Of a stretch of DNA of 64,000 nt, positions 17,336 through 27,452 are shown piece by piece. The number at the start of each line of letters is the position of its first letter. The first letter of the stretch is position 1. The position numbers and the translations under genes were made by a program. The stretch lies in NCBI GenBank assembly GCA_963785755.1, contig CAWAXG010000025.1, positions 42,838 to 106,837 of the forward strand, in the 5' to 3' direction. Under the pieces are notes generated by a model, which worked only from the letters and a program-made list of their open reading frames with translations, was not told the origin of the DNA and made no database searches. This DNA is from JACCXG01 sp963785755. GTDB taxonomy: Bacteria; Acidobacteriota; Vicinamibacteria; Vicinamibacterales; 2-12-FULL-66-21.

Positions 17336-19317
17336 CTACTGCACCGCGAAGCGCAGCTTACGGGCAGCCACCTCGTCTCCGGCGGCCGCGGTCATCTCCA
17401 GCAGGTACTCGCCCGCGGCGAGACCGTTGAGCGGCAGATTGACCTGGCAGTCGGCGCGGCGAGCTCGAAACTCCTGCTCCGCGAACACGAGCGACTGATC
17501 GCGCGTGGCTCCGCCCCGCGCGTCGAGGATTCTCACGCGGAGCGACACCGGCACGATGGCATCGGTCCGGTGCGTGCCCTGGTAAATCTGAAGATACGCG
17601 CGAACCAGATCGCCGCGATCGAATCGGCGTTGTGTGGTCGGACGGATCGACACGAGCGCACCAGCCTCGGCCGGTGAACCCCCGGCTGGTCCGACCTCGA
17701 TCGCAATGTCGGATACCGTGAGAGGCGCCGTGGCGAACTTTGGAATCGCGATGTGCGAGAACACGCTCCCTGCCGCTCCGGTCTTCTGGTCGGCGACGGC
17801 CACGCGGACCTCGTAGTCGCCGGAATCGAGCTCGATATGCGTCTGCACGTCCACTGCGGCGCGCGCGGCCCCGCGAGGTCTGACACCCAGGGTCGATGTC
17901 TGCCGGGCGGAGCCGATCTCGCGGCCGGTCTGATCGACGACGGCCACGGTGATGTCCAGCGGCGCCGGTGCATCCCCGGCGAACGCACCAGCGTCGACGT
18001 TGATGCTGACGACGGCACCCTCGCCCTCGCGCTTCGCGAAGGCGGACGTGCTCAGCGCGAGCGGCGTCCCGGCATGCGGCAACAATCCAGCGATCGCGCC
18101 ATCGAGCGTCGCTGGCGCTCCATTCGACATACGCGATGTCCCCGGAGACGTCTGCTGAAGGGGCGGGATGTACTGGCTTTGCGCATACGCGCGTACGCCC
18201 TTCCGGGCGACCTTGACCTCGATCGATCGGCGCGAGTCGGCCTGGCTCGCCGGGTCACGCTCGAAGCCCACAAGGTATACGCCTCGCTCTCGCGGAAGAT
18301 CTCGGGAACTTGTCCGTCTGGCGCGTTCGTGTTCACGACCGTCCGGCCACCCGTACGCTCCGGCAAGATCCTGAGCGAATCCTGGGTACGGAGCGTGGCG
18401 TTCAGCGCCGCGGTCAACTGTTGCCGGCGAACGGCCTGGCCACTGTTCACGGGTCGATCGAAGCCGGCACCGCTGACTGCCGCCTGCGTGTGGTCACCGA
18501 CGTTCTCCAGGCCGCGCGGATCAATCGAGTGCACCGTCAGGTTCGACATCGCAAGCGAGTCGTACAGCTTCTGCCGGGCGGCATCCAACAAACGTTCACA
18601 ACCCGGATCGGCGGTCGGGCCGCGCGGCGCCGAGTTCACCACGAGGCCCCGCCCGATGAACAGCAACATCTTGCGACGGCGTGGCGCTTCACGGACGGCT
18701 TCCGAAACACGCGTCACCATCTCCAGGACACACAGCCCGCACAGGCAGCGTCCATCGCCCCCCTCGTCCAGACTCCACGGGAACCATAACGATTCAGTGC
18801 TCCAGTCGCGCTGCATGATCGCCTGGACGAGGCGGCGGCGGTCGGCGGTGAAGTTCTGCGCGGTGTAGACGCCACTGGTCGAGACGAGCGCCCCGAGGTC
18901 GTTGGGACCGAGCGCCTCGACGGCGGCGATGGCGATCTTCTGTGCCGCGACTGAGGGACCTTGGTAGGGTATCGACCGATCCATCAGGAGGATGACCAAC
19001 CGTCCCTCTTGCGCACCCATTTGATTCGTGGCGACATCCGGCACGACGTCGTTCGCCCACACCGGCTCGTCTGCTCGGGCGCGCGCGGGAATATTGACCG
19101 CCGTGAAGGCACGTATCGGTCTGGGGACGCCGTTCTCCAACACGGTGAAGTCAGAGACACTCAGCCCTCGCACCGGAAGTCTTTTGTCGTCGAGCACCGA
19201 GACATCGAGCTGAACGAGCTCGACGCCGGTTCGAAACGTGGGCTGGCCGCTCCTGTCCTGTGCCACAAGCCAGACTGAAGACACGAGGAGGAAGGCGGTG
19301 CACCCGAGTCGCCGCAT
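17336..19317 (-). CDS. Secreted VWFA-related acidobacterial protein, interrupted by one frameshift
   Basis: The start at 19317 (MRRLGCTAFLLVSS) has GGAG upstream and gives a signal peptide ending near residue 20. The N-terminal part shows the family opening VELVQLDVSVLDDKRLPVRGL and DFTVLENG. The usual MIDAS DxSxS is replaced by LLMDRSIPY, so metal-dependent ligand binding may be lost. The frame breaks near 18268, where YTL continues as GFERDPASQADSRR in another frame; loss of one G would explain it. The remaining 300 residues are beta-rich. The reconstructed length is about 660 residues. Role unknown; the family is secreted or periplasmic. Confidence 0.82.
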
Positions 19318-19419
19318 GATGTGACGCTCCGATTTGATGAGCAACTGATGATGTTCAGCGGCGATCGCTGAACAGGCAGGGCTGGCGGGCGGAGCTTAGC
19401 ACACGAGTGTCGGAAGCGG

Positions 19420-20418
19420 TCAGGGCTTCATCAACTCGGCCAGTTTGTCTTTCACCGCCTCGCCCCAGATGTCGTAGCCCTTCGCCTGTGGGTGCAGATT
19501 GTCTGGCCTGAACGCGTCGGGGAGGAAGACGCCCTTCTCGTCCAGGAACTTCGCGCCGATGTCCAGGAAGAAGACGTGCCGCTGATCATCCAGCCGGGCG
19601 ATGATCCGGTTGGCCTCGGCGATCTTCTCGCGTACAGGATCGCCAGGCATCCCACGGGGGAAGATCGCCAGCAACAGGATCTTCGCGTTCGGGAAGTTCC
19701 TGCGCATCTCGAGCACGACCGCGCCGACTCCCTCGGCGATCTCGGGTCCGGTGCTCCCGCCACTGTTGTTCGTGCCGATCATCAGCATGATCGCCTTCGG
19801 TTGAAAGCCCTGCCCTTCGCCGTTCCTGAGTCCCCAGAGCACACCCTGGGTCGTATCACCGGAGACCGCGAAATTTGCCGTCCGGATCGCGCCGAAGTAC
19901 TTGTCGAACATCGCCTTGTTGGCGTCGCCCTGCACCCACCAGTCGGTGATCGAGTCTCCGTGCAGCAGCAGGTCGATGTTCCCTTGCTTCGCAATCTCGA
20001 CGAACCGCTCGTGCCTGGGTCCCTGCCTCTGCACGGTTTGCGTGAAGGTTGCGGCGACGTTCCGGCGGGCCGGCTGCAGCATCAACAGGGATTCGAACTT
20101 CTTCAACAACGGTTTGGTCGATGACGTGTCGCTGTCGATGAACTTCTTGACGGCGTCGTTGACCTGCACCAGTTCCTGTGATGTCGGACGAGGAATGGCA
20201 ACCTCCGGGGGCACAGACGCCGGCGGACCAATGACGACCGGCACTGGCACGAAGCCGCCCCGGCCTGGACCTTGTGGCGCCCCGGTCGGCGGGCCACTTT
20301 GTCCGGCAGGTTGCGGGGGGGCGCCGGCTGTCGCGGGCGGCGTCACCTGCGCGAGCGCGAGCCCGGCCCACACCAAGCAGACCATCAACGTGAACGGGAT
20401 GCGGACGAGTCGGTTCAT
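19420..20418 (-). CDS. SGNH/GDSL hydrolase (PAF-acetylhydrolase-like), secreted
   Basis: 332 residues from ATG 20418, preceded by AGGAAAGGA; the frame also extends to 20463. A signal peptide (MNRLVRIPFTLMVCLVWAGLALAQ) and a Pro/Gly-rich linker (residues 25-70) come first. The catalytic blocks are complete: block I LLHGDSITDWW, block II with SGDTTQGVLWG, block III MIGTNNSGG, and block V DNLHPQAKGY with the Asp and His of the triad. Members cleave acetyl or other acyl esters from glycans or lipids. A periplasmic or secreted esterase is likely. Confidence 0.9.
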   Translation of the reverse strand: MNRLVRIPFTLMVCLVWAGLALAQVTPPATAGAPPQPAGQSGPPTGAPQGPGRGGFVPVPVVIGPPASVPPEVAIPRPTSQELVQVNDAVKKFIDSDTSSTKPLLKKFESLLMLQPARRNVAATFTQTVQRQGPRHERFVEIAKQGNIDLLLHGDSITDWWVQGDANKAMFDKYFGAIRTANFAVSGDTTQGVLWGLRNGEGQGFQPKAIMLMIGTNNSGGSTGPEIAEGVGAVVLEMRRNFPNAKILLLAIFPRGMPGDPVREKIAEANRIIARLDDQRHVFFLDIGAKFLDEKGVFLPDAFRPDNLHPQAKGYDIWGEAVKDKLAELMKP

Positions 20419-20644
20419 ACTGCTGTCCTTTCCTGAGACGACGGATTCGGCAGGGTGGTGCATTTAGTTACACCCGGGGACCGGCGAGTCGTAGAGTACT
20501 GACGTGAGCGCGGTGCCGACAACCCCATCACGGCACGACGGCCCGTCCCAATAGCTCGACCGGCGTGGCAGAGTCGGACGGCGGACGGTGGACGAGGGTA
20601 GTTCGGATATTGCGCACGGACTGAGGCCGGCGCCAGGAGCAATC

Positions 20645-21007
20645 ATGGACATCAAGATCGAAGAGCGATCCATCGGGCGTGTGACGATACTCGATATCGT
20701 CGGCAAGCTGACCGTGGATCAGGGGGCCGAGCGTCTCAAAGACAAGATCAACAGTCTCATCTCGCAGGAGCGTACCTCCATCATCTTGAATCTCGCGAAC
20801 GTGCCGTACATCGACAGCGGCGGCCTTGGCCAGCTGGTGGCCTCGTACGGATCGGTCATGAGGACCGGTGGGGCAATGAAACTTCTGAACATCAGTTCGC
20901 GGAATCACGACCTGCTCTCCATTACGCGTCTGGTGACGCTGTTCGAGTCGTTCGACTCCGAACCTGAAGCGGTGCAGAGCTTTCCGACGCTCGCGCCTTC
21001 GTCCTGA
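20645..21007 (+). CDS. STAS-domain anti-sigma-factor antagonist
   Basis: 120 residues. The start at 20645 is set by AGGAG just upstream; the frame continues to 20588. SpoIIAA/RsbV-like fold with IVGKLTVDQGAERLKD near residue 18 and the phosphorylation loop ANVPYIDSGGLGQL, where Ser58 is the expected phosphate acceptor. When unphosphorylated, such proteins bind an RsbW-type anti-sigma kinase and free a sigma factor. No kinase, sigma factor or phosphatase gene adjoins it, so it is an orphan here. Confidence 0.9.
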   Translation: MDIKIEERSIGRVTILDIVGKLTVDQGAERLKDKINSLISQERTSIILNLANVPYIDSGGLGQLVASYGSVMRTGGAMKLLNISSRNHDLLSITRLVTLFESFDSEPEAVQSFPTLAPSS

Positions 21008-21180
21008 CGCGAGGTCAGATGGACAAGTACAAGGGGCAAGGGGACAACGGAAAGAGCATTGATTCTCTTTGTTCCTTCGTTCACTTGACTGTCTTCCGGC
21101 TTCCGCCTTCGCGCAGCTTCGGCGAGACTCGCCGTAGCCTTGGCGGAGGCGGTTAGCCGGAAGGGGCGGCGCGTCTCGGT
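21008..21180. repeat. Intergenic repeat E, second copy, with hairpin
   Basis: It holds TTCTCTTTGTTCCTTC (21063-21078), which is the exact complement of a word at 17279-17294. The stem TTCCGGCT (21094-21101) pairs with AGCCGGAA (21155-21162), with CCGCC/GGCGG pairs inside. Before it lie CAAGTACAAGGGGCAAGGGG words. It lies between the STAS gene and the convergent RES toxin gene and might also end transcription, but no T-run is seen. Confidence 0.6.
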
Positions 21181-21864
21181 TCAAGACTCCAGCGCGATCG
21201 CCGGCGTCACCGTCCCGTTCCACGTGAAGCGATAGGTCTTGTCCTTGCGCACGTTGTTGACGAGGGCGGGCCTGAAGCAGGCGACGCAGGTGCCGCCGCG
21301 GTGACGGACGCTCGGATACACCACCCCGAGTGAGCCCGTCTCGACGAGTGCCTCGGCGAGCGCCTGCGACTCGACGTAACTGTCCGGATCGAGTGCGGCG
21401 CGAAACCCCCTGGCGATCCGCAGGTCGTGGAAGCTGGCGCTGAAGTCGGCGAGATAGTCGTCGTAGGTGACCGTATCGTCGAAGCGGTCGATCTCGGCGA
21501 GCTGCACCGATTTGTGAAAGGCGACCTCCGCCTGCGCCGTGGCCAGCTCGAACCCGGCGTACCAGGCGCCCCGCTCCGGACTGCTGAATCGCGCCCCCAA
21601 TGGATACGGATGGCAGAAGGTGGCGTTGATCACCGCTGCGCACGGAACGCCGAAGACGAGCTCCTCGACGCCGATTCCAGGCAGCAGCTGCTGCTCTGCG
21701 AGCAACCGGTCGTTGGTAGCCGAGTCGAGCGCGAAGATCGCCCGCAGGTCGTCGTCATCGTCCGCCAGCACGCCGAGCACGCTCTCTCCATGCGGCAGAT
21801 GGCGGGAAGGGATCAGGCGATGCGTATCGAACTGGCGGACGAGCGCGACCGGAGGCAGCGGCAT
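21181..21864 (-). CDS. RES-domain toxin
   Basis: 227 residues. The RES family signature is present in order: GARFSSPERGAWYAGFELAT (about residues 90-109) with the conserved Arg, then AEVAFHK with the Glu, and GVVYPSVRHRGGTCVACFRP near residue 180. Characterised RES toxins are ADP-ribosyltransferase-like enzymes that attack cellular NAD+ or modify a target, and they are neutralised by an Xre/MbcA/ParS antitoxin. The antitoxin gene lies directly upstream, with its TGA immediately followed by this ATG, so the two are translated together. Confidence 0.9.
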   Translation of the reverse strand: MPLPPVALVRQFDTHRLIPSRHLPHGESVLGVLADDDDDLRAIFALDSATNDRLLAEQQLLPGIGVEELVFGVPCAAVINATFCHPYPLGARFSSPERGAWYAGFELATAQAEVAFHKSVQLAEIDRFDDTVTYDDYLADFSASFHDLRIARGFRAALDPDSYVESQALAEALVETGSLGVVYPSVRHRGGTCVACFRPALVNNVRKDKTYRFTWNGTVTPAIALES

Positions 21865-22311
21865 TCAGCCGGCGCGGCGCGCATCGAGCAGCCGCCGTAC
21901 CGTCTGCATCGCGGGAAGACCGCCGCGAATCAGGTAGGCGAGCGGAGTCTGGCCGCCGAAGATCGGATTCTGGTTCGGCAGCTGCACCCACTGATCGGCG
22001 AGGCGCTCGGAATGCAGGATTCGCAGCGCCTTGAAGATGCCGACCAGATACGAGATGCGCATCAGCCGATCGGTGTCGACGATGCGATCGGGATTGCGCT
22101 TCATCTCGTAAAAGGGCCCGTTGGTGACACCACCCAGGAGCGCGCGGGCGTCTTCGTCGCGCACGCTCCATCGCTCCATGATGCGGAAGAAAGCCTTGAG
22201 GCCCGCAGGTGACAGCCGCTCGCGCTCGCCCCTGGCGCCGAGATCGGGAGGGGACTCCAAGCGGTAGCGGGTGGCTGGATAACGAGTCGTCTGCGGCACG
22301 GCTGGTGGCAC
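21865..22311 (-). CDS. Xre/MbcA/ParS-type antitoxin
   Basis: 148 residues from GTG 22311. The N-terminal half has the atypical helix-turn-helix of this family, and the C-terminal half is the DUF2384 toxin-binding domain (LMRISYLVGIFKALRILHSERLADQWVQLPNQNPIFGG, about residues 84-120), ending in GQTPLAYLIRGGLPAMQTVRRLLDA. It is abutted by the RES toxin. A strong promoter with overlapping inverted repeats precedes it, consistent with autorepression. The predicted transcript start leaves only a few bases before the GTG; the GTG at residue 5 is another possible start. Confidence 0.9.
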   Translation of the reverse strand: MPPAVPQTTRYPATRYRLESPPDLGARGERERLSPAGLKAFFRIMERWSVRDEDARALLGGVTNGPFYEMKRNPDRIVDTDRLMRISYLVGIFKALRILHSERLADQWVQLPNQNPIFGGQTPLAYLIRGGLPAMQTVRRLLDARRAG

Positions 22312-22351
22312 TCCTATTCAGGAGTATAGTTGCTCCTGATACTGGCGTCAA
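22310..22351 (-). promoter_or_regulatory. Promoter and operator of the Xre-RES toxin-antitoxin operon
   Basis: On the minus strand TTGACG (22351-22346) and TATACT (22328-22323) are separated by 17 bases. Two inverted repeats share a middle half-site: ACTCCT-N4-AGGAGT (22310-22325) and TCAGGAG-N8-CTCCTGA (22318-22339). Three half-sites covering the -10 region fit cooperative binding of the antitoxin. Confidence 0.75.
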
Positions 22352-22382
22352 GCCGCGGGCGCCCCCGCGACGCCGGGGTCGG

Positions 22383-25344
22383 TCATTTTCCGGTCGGCCC
22401 CAGGTAGCGGTCGAACCACTGCAGCGTGGAGGTGACGAGCGCCCTTGCCGGCACCGAATGACCGGACTCGACGATGACATGGTGTTTGTCCGCTGATGGC
22501 GTACCAAGGAGGGTGAACATCGGCAGCTGCGAAGTTTCCAGCGGGAACACGAAGTCATTCCGACCGTTCAACATCAAGGCCGGCGCCGTCACGCGCGGCG
22601 CAAAGTTGAGCTGCTCGACCTCCGGTGCGGCTCGCTGTTGCCAGAATCCTCCGACCACGAGCACCAGCGCCTTGAGCCGGGGCTCGACCGCCGGGATGAT
22701 CGCCCCCATAGTCGCGCCCCAGCTCACACCGTAGTACCCGACCTTCGTGGCATCGACGTCGCCGCGCGTTTCGAGATAGTCGATGCTTCGCCGGAAGTCC
22801 TTGGTCCACTGGACCACGTGATCCCGGAATCTGTTGGTGAGATTCGGCCGATCGGAAACGAGCTCGTCTCCCCGCTCGTACGTGGACTTGTAGATGGGGA
22901 ACATCACGGCACGCCCGCTCTGCACGAGGAAGTTGATGCCCACGCCCAGATACTGCTGCGGCGACATCTCCTGTTTCAGGCGCGCTTCGAAGGATCGCTC
23001 GCGAAGCGCGGGTGACGGCGGAAAGTGCACCACGACCTGGTAGGGCGGTTCGAGGCCCCTGGGGAGAAACAAGTAGGCGGTCATCCGCTGGTTGTCGTAG
23101 GCCGTGTTGAACGAGACCTTCTCCAGGCGCCAGGATGGATTCGCGTCGTCGACCGACTCGACGCGCGCGTCCAGCGGCGTCCGATCGTACGAGTAGAAGC
23201 GGCGCAGCACATCGAACTCCGCATCTGCAACCGGCTTCTCGTGCGCGAAGTCGCGCGATGGATAGTCGATCGGCGCGTGGACGGAGGCGGGCGGAGGCGA
23301 GATGTACTTGACCAGCCGGACGCCGTAGGTTGGCAGTCTGCCGAATGGTGCCTGCGCGTCCGGATCGTGGGCCATGTAGACGGGCTCGCCGTAGGCGCCG
23401 CCGAGGATGAAGCGTGCGCCGCCTCGGCCAGCGGCTTCGTTGGCACACCATTCCTTGACGTTCCCGGCCATGTCGAACGTTCCGTAGGGGTTCATGGCCA
23501 TCCGCGTCCCGACCGCGGCGGGTCCGCCGCCGGTGAAATTGCTCGAGCGGAGCACGGGCGAGTTGTTCAGGAGCACCGAGGCCCGAACCGCGGCTCGCAT
23601 CCAGTGGTGCACCGTCGGCAGATCCTTGCCCGCAAAGACCGCATAGGCCGCGGCTTCATACCAGCTCACTCCTGCCACCGGCAGGTTGGCCTTGCCTGGG
23701 GGATAGTTGCCAAGCTCCCAGGTCGCCGGCCCTGGCCGTTCGGTCGTGTCGCGGAACTTCTCAACGGCCTCCTCGAACGGCAGGATCTTTCCGTCCTTGA
23801 CGAACGGATGCTTCCAGGTACTCGGGGCGCCGATAGCCCCCGGCGCGCACAAACTGCGCGTACTCCTCGTTCGTGACTTCGTACCGGTCGATGAAAAAAT
23901 CGTCGACGAACCCGACTTGCAGGTGATCAAGGCCGGTCAGTCCGATGGAGCGGGCGGAACCGGTCACGCGGACCATGGCTGGAGGAATGCCCGCTTCGCG
24001 AGCGAGTGTGAACTTGAAGGCAGAGAGCTCTTCAGGCGCGAGTGCCGCGTCAACACTCTCGTGCTGCGACTTCGTGATCCGCCATCGCTTGAGTCCGCGG
24101 GATATGCGCAGGCCGTTCAGGGGAGAGGTCCCGACCACTTGCCAGGGCGCGTCCGGTTCTGTGTATCCTTGAGGCTGATGTCGGCGCCGGCCGGTTCAGA
24201 CTCGATGTTTACGGTCAGCGAGATTTCACGCCACAGCTCTGCGAGTCTGGGATCGTCCGGGATATGCCGCTCGGCGTCGAGCGCGAGCCGGAACGCGGCG
24301 GCGTATTCGCCCTGCTCGGACAGCCGTGTGATCTCCGGGAGCGACCGGGCGATCGCTTCACGCACGCCTGCCTGCCGCCGCGTCGCCCAAATCAGGCCGA
24401 CTGCGCCGAGCGCGACCGCTACGCCTGCGACCGTGATCAGCTTGCGGAGGCGGCGGCCAGCGGGTTTGACCGGCGAGGACATCCGGAGCTGAGCCTCGAA
24501 GGCTCGCAGCGCGTCATGGACCTCGGTGGCCGAGCTGTACCGGCCCGCAGGATCCTTTTCGAGACACCGACGAATGATCGCATCGAGATCCGCGTGAATC
24601 CCGGGACGGATCTGCCGCGCCGGCGGTGGAGAATCGTTGACCACGGCGAACGCCGTGGTCATCGCCGAATTGCCCGCGAACGCCCGGCGCCCGGTGAGCA
24701 TCTCGTACAGAACGGCGCCAAAGCTGAAGACGTCCGATCGTGCATCGAGAGTCCGGCCGTGTACCTGCTCGGGCGACATGTACGCGGCGGTTCCCAGCAC
24801 GATGCCGGGGCGCGATAGCATGTCGTCGGACCCATGCAGCGCACCGGTCTCATCCGATGGTCCGGCGGCGGTCGACTTCGCCAGACCGAAGTCCAGGATC
24901 TTCACGGACCCGTCAGCGACCATGATGTTCGACGGTTTGAGGTCACGGTGGAGGATGCTGGCACGATGAGCGGCGGCCAGAGCGGACGCGATCTGGATGG
25001 CGTAATCGAGCGCGGCGTCCAGCGGCAAGGTGCCTCGTCCAAGCAGGTCGGCCAGCGTCTCGCCGCCGACGTGCTGCATCACGAGATACGCGACGCCCCG
25101 TTCGAGTCCGACGTCGAATACCGTGCAGATGTGAGGATGGTCGAGCACCGACGCGAGGCGCCCCTCGCGCTCGAAGCGATGGCGGAACTCCGGGTCGCTG
25201 CCCAGGGATGGCGACAGGACTTTGATCGCGATCGTCCGGTTCAGACGCGTATCGCGTCCCCGGTAGACCTCTCCCATCCCTCCTGCGCCGATGAGGTCGA
25301 CGACCTCGGTACGGACCGAGTCTGTCGCCCGCTTTCAGGATCAT
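22383..25344 (-). CDS. Ser/Thr kinase - PEGA - formylglycine-enzyme-like - alpha/beta-hydrolase fusion, with three frameshifts
   Basis: Reconstructed length about 985 residues. Kinase: MILKAGDRLGPY, then a frame break near 25308, GAGGMGEVY, HRDLKPSN, DFG and MSPEQ. A transmembrane helix follows (LITVAGVAVALGAVGLIW), then a PEGA-like segment that breaks near 24160 (one T lost in GATTACA), then an FGE-sulfatase fold (FFIDRYEVTNEEYAQFV, NPYGTFDMAGNVKEW) that breaks near 23815 (extra C). The FGE part lacks the two active-site cysteines. The C-terminal hydrolase has the nucleophile GVSWGA, an Asp in GRNDFVFP and the His in SGHSVP. Such fusions are known in acidobacteria. Each break is one base and the protein is conserved on both sides. 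Confidence 0.82.
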
Positions 25345-25392
25345 GTGAAGTGAGCCGCCGGATTATAGCTGACGTGATGGCCCCGCACGGGC

Positions 25393-27129
25393 TCACCTTC
25401 CCGCCGCACGCGCGTAGACGCGCGAGCCGCCAAGATAGGTCGCCTCGACCGTGATGTCCTTCACCTCGTCGACCGGACAGCTGAGGATGTCGCGGTCGAG
25501 GACGATGAAGTCGGCGAGCTTGCCCGGCTCGAGCGATCCCTTCTGCTTCTCCTCGAACGTCAGGAAGGCGTTGTTGATCGTGTAGAGGCGGATGGCCTGC
25601 TCGCGAGTGAGCTTCTGCTCGGGACGCAGCGGCTCACTTGCCCCGCGCGGCTGTCGCACGATCGTCGTCCACATGGCGAGGAACGGATTGTAGGGATTGA
25701 TCGAGCGCAGGCTGCCGATCTTCTGCATGTGATCGGAGCCGCCGCCGACCGTCACGCCCTGCTCGAACAGCGTGCGATACGGATGGAAGTAGGCCAGCCG
25801 CTCGACGCCGAAGTGCTGGCGGAGCGTCGTCCCATCGAGATAGAGCCAGGCCGGCTGCAGGTTGGCGACGACGCCGATCGCCTTCATCTTCGCGATGGCC
25901 TCGGCGCTCATGAAGCTGGAGTGCGTGATGCTGGGCCGCTGGTCGCGCACCGGGAAGTCGTCGCGGTTGATGCGCTCGTAGGCCTCGACCATGGCATCGA
26001 CCGCCGCATCCCCCTGCGAGTGCGCCGTGAACTGCAGGTCGTTCGCGAGGGCGAGCTTCGCCATCCGATAGAGCTTCTCGGGCTCGATGAACCGGACGCC
26101 GCGGTACTGCGGGTCGTCGATTGAATAGATCTTGCTGAGACCCCACGGCTGGCGCATGTAGGCGCTGCCGGTCAGCATTCCGCCATCCATGAAGGCCTTG
26201 ATGCCGCGCAGCCAGAGCATGTCGTTGTACTTGTGCAGCGGATGCGACGCGGCCTCGCGAATCGTCGCTTCGATCTTGTCGAGCGGCGCCTGCGCGTCGA
26301 CGCCGTAGGCCAGGAACGTGCGGGTCGTCAGCGCCTTCTGCTCGAGCAGCGTGCGGTACAGCTCCAGGCCGCTCTGGTTGGCATTGGCGTCGACAATGCT
26401 GGTGATGCCGACCGAGTTGTAGTCGGCCAGCAGCTCGCGCAGCCGGCGGAGTCTGTCGGCGTCGCTTGGCGAAGAGGCGTCGGGCCCCGACTTGATCAAG
26501 CTCGCGCAGTTGCGCAGGATGCCGGTCGGCTGCCCGTTCTGCTCGCGTTCGACGCGGCACGGCTGCCCGTCGGGCACCCGGAACTTCGCGTCGATGCCGC
26601 TCATCGACAGTGCCATCGAGTTCAGCGACGCGTCCGGCCCGGTGCGGAACGCGACGGGGTTTTTCGGCGCTGCCTGATCGAGCTCGGTGCGCGTCGGATA
26701 CCGCTGTTCGCGGAGGCGCGTGATGAAGACCTGCGACAGCGTAATCCAGCGCCCGGGGTCCGCCGCCGCCGCCCGCGCCCGGATGTACGCGAGCACGTCC
26801 TCGACGCTTTCCATATCCGGCACGGGCTGCTCGAACTCGTACATCGACGCGGCCGGCGCATGCACGTGGGAATCGATCAAGCCCGGCAGCACCGTCTTGC
26901 CACCGAGATCCACCCGCTCCGTTCCGGAGCCGGCCAGTCTCGCGATGTCCGCATTCGTGCCGGTCGCAACGATGCGCCCGTCGCGAATTGCCATGGCCTC
27001 GACGGTGCGGAATTGCGGATCGACGGTGACGATCTTGCCGTTATGGAAGATGTGGCTCGGCGGCGGCTGGGGCTGAAAGCCAGCTGCGACCACGAGCGCC
27101 GGAAGGATCAGGATCAGTCGGCAGTTCAT
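25393..27129 (-). CDS. Amidohydrolase, YtcJ-like
   Basis: 578 residues. A signal peptide (MNCRLILILPALVVAAGF) is followed by the composite beta-sandwich IFHNGKIVTVD and the metal site LPGLIDSHVHAPA (HxH near residue 88). A further His lies in QFTAHSQGD, and the C-terminal part has GGGSDHMQ and LEPGKLADFIVLDRD. These are hallmarks of metal-dependent amidohydrolases with a TIM barrel. YtcJ-type members hydrolyse N-acyl or cyclic amide bonds, and the substrate is usually unknown. The signal peptide suggests a periplasmic enzyme. Confidence 0.88.
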   Translation of the reverse strand: MNCRLILILPALVVAAGFQPQPPPSHIFHNGKIVTVDPQFRTVEAMAIRDGRIVATGTNADIARLAGSGTERVDLGGKTVLPGLIDSHVHAPAASMYEFEQPVPDMESVEDVLAYIRARAAAADPGRWITLSQVFITRLREQRYPTRTELDQAAPKNPVAFRTGPDASLNSMALSMSGIDAKFRVPDGQPCRVEREQNGQPTGILRNCASLIKSGPDASSPSDADRLRRLRELLADYNSVGITSIVDANANQSGLELYRTLLEQKALTTRTFLAYGVDAQAPLDKIEATIREAASHPLHKYNDMLWLRGIKAFMDGGMLTGSAYMRQPWGLSKIYSIDDPQYRGVRFIEPEKLYRMAKLALANDLQFTAHSQGDAAVDAMVEAYERINRDDFPVRDQRPSITHSSFMSAEAIAKMKAIGVVANLQPAWLYLDGTTLRQHFGVERLAYFHPYRTLFEQGVTVGGGSDHMQKIGSLRSINPYNPFLAMWTTIVRQPRGASEPLRPEQKLTREQAIRLYTINNAFLTFEEKQKGSLEPGKLADFIVLDRDILSCPVDEVKDITVEATYLGGSRVYARAAGR

Positions 27130-27452
27130 CAGCGATGACCTCTCCGTTCGCGGATGCGGGCCTGGATGATGCCGCGGCCCGGTCCGATATATCGGGCATC
27201 ATACTGTGCCCTGCTCTGCCCGGACATTCGGGATTCCGCGGTGAAATAGTCAGCTCCATTTCGAAAGGATCGCAGCGAAGAAACCCGCGGTGAGATCGCT
27301 CGCGGACCCGCCCGGCACGGCGGGACGAGAGGGCTCGCTCGCGGGCCTCGCATCCGTATTAAAGTTGCACTTTCAGGAACGTGGATGAGCCCGGCCGTTC
27401 TGCCGTTCGTCCCAGCATCGGATCAGGGACTCGATCAATAGATGGGAGATTT
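27130..27452. other. Divergent intergenic region, no gene seen
   Basis: About 320 bases between the divergent amidohydrolase and cytochrome genes, so it should hold both promoters. CGGATGCG near 27152 and its approximate complement CGCATCCG near 27350 could form weak outer arms, and GATATATC occurs at 27188-27195. I see no repeated words as in other spacers and no convincing -35/-10 pair. Confidence 0.4.

Noticed and set aside
22383..25344. Programmed ribosomal frameshifting as the cause of the breaks in the kinase fusion gene
   Set aside because: Three breaks at unrelated sequences without a slippery heptamer or a consistent direction, and similar breaks in many unrelated genes, point to indels.
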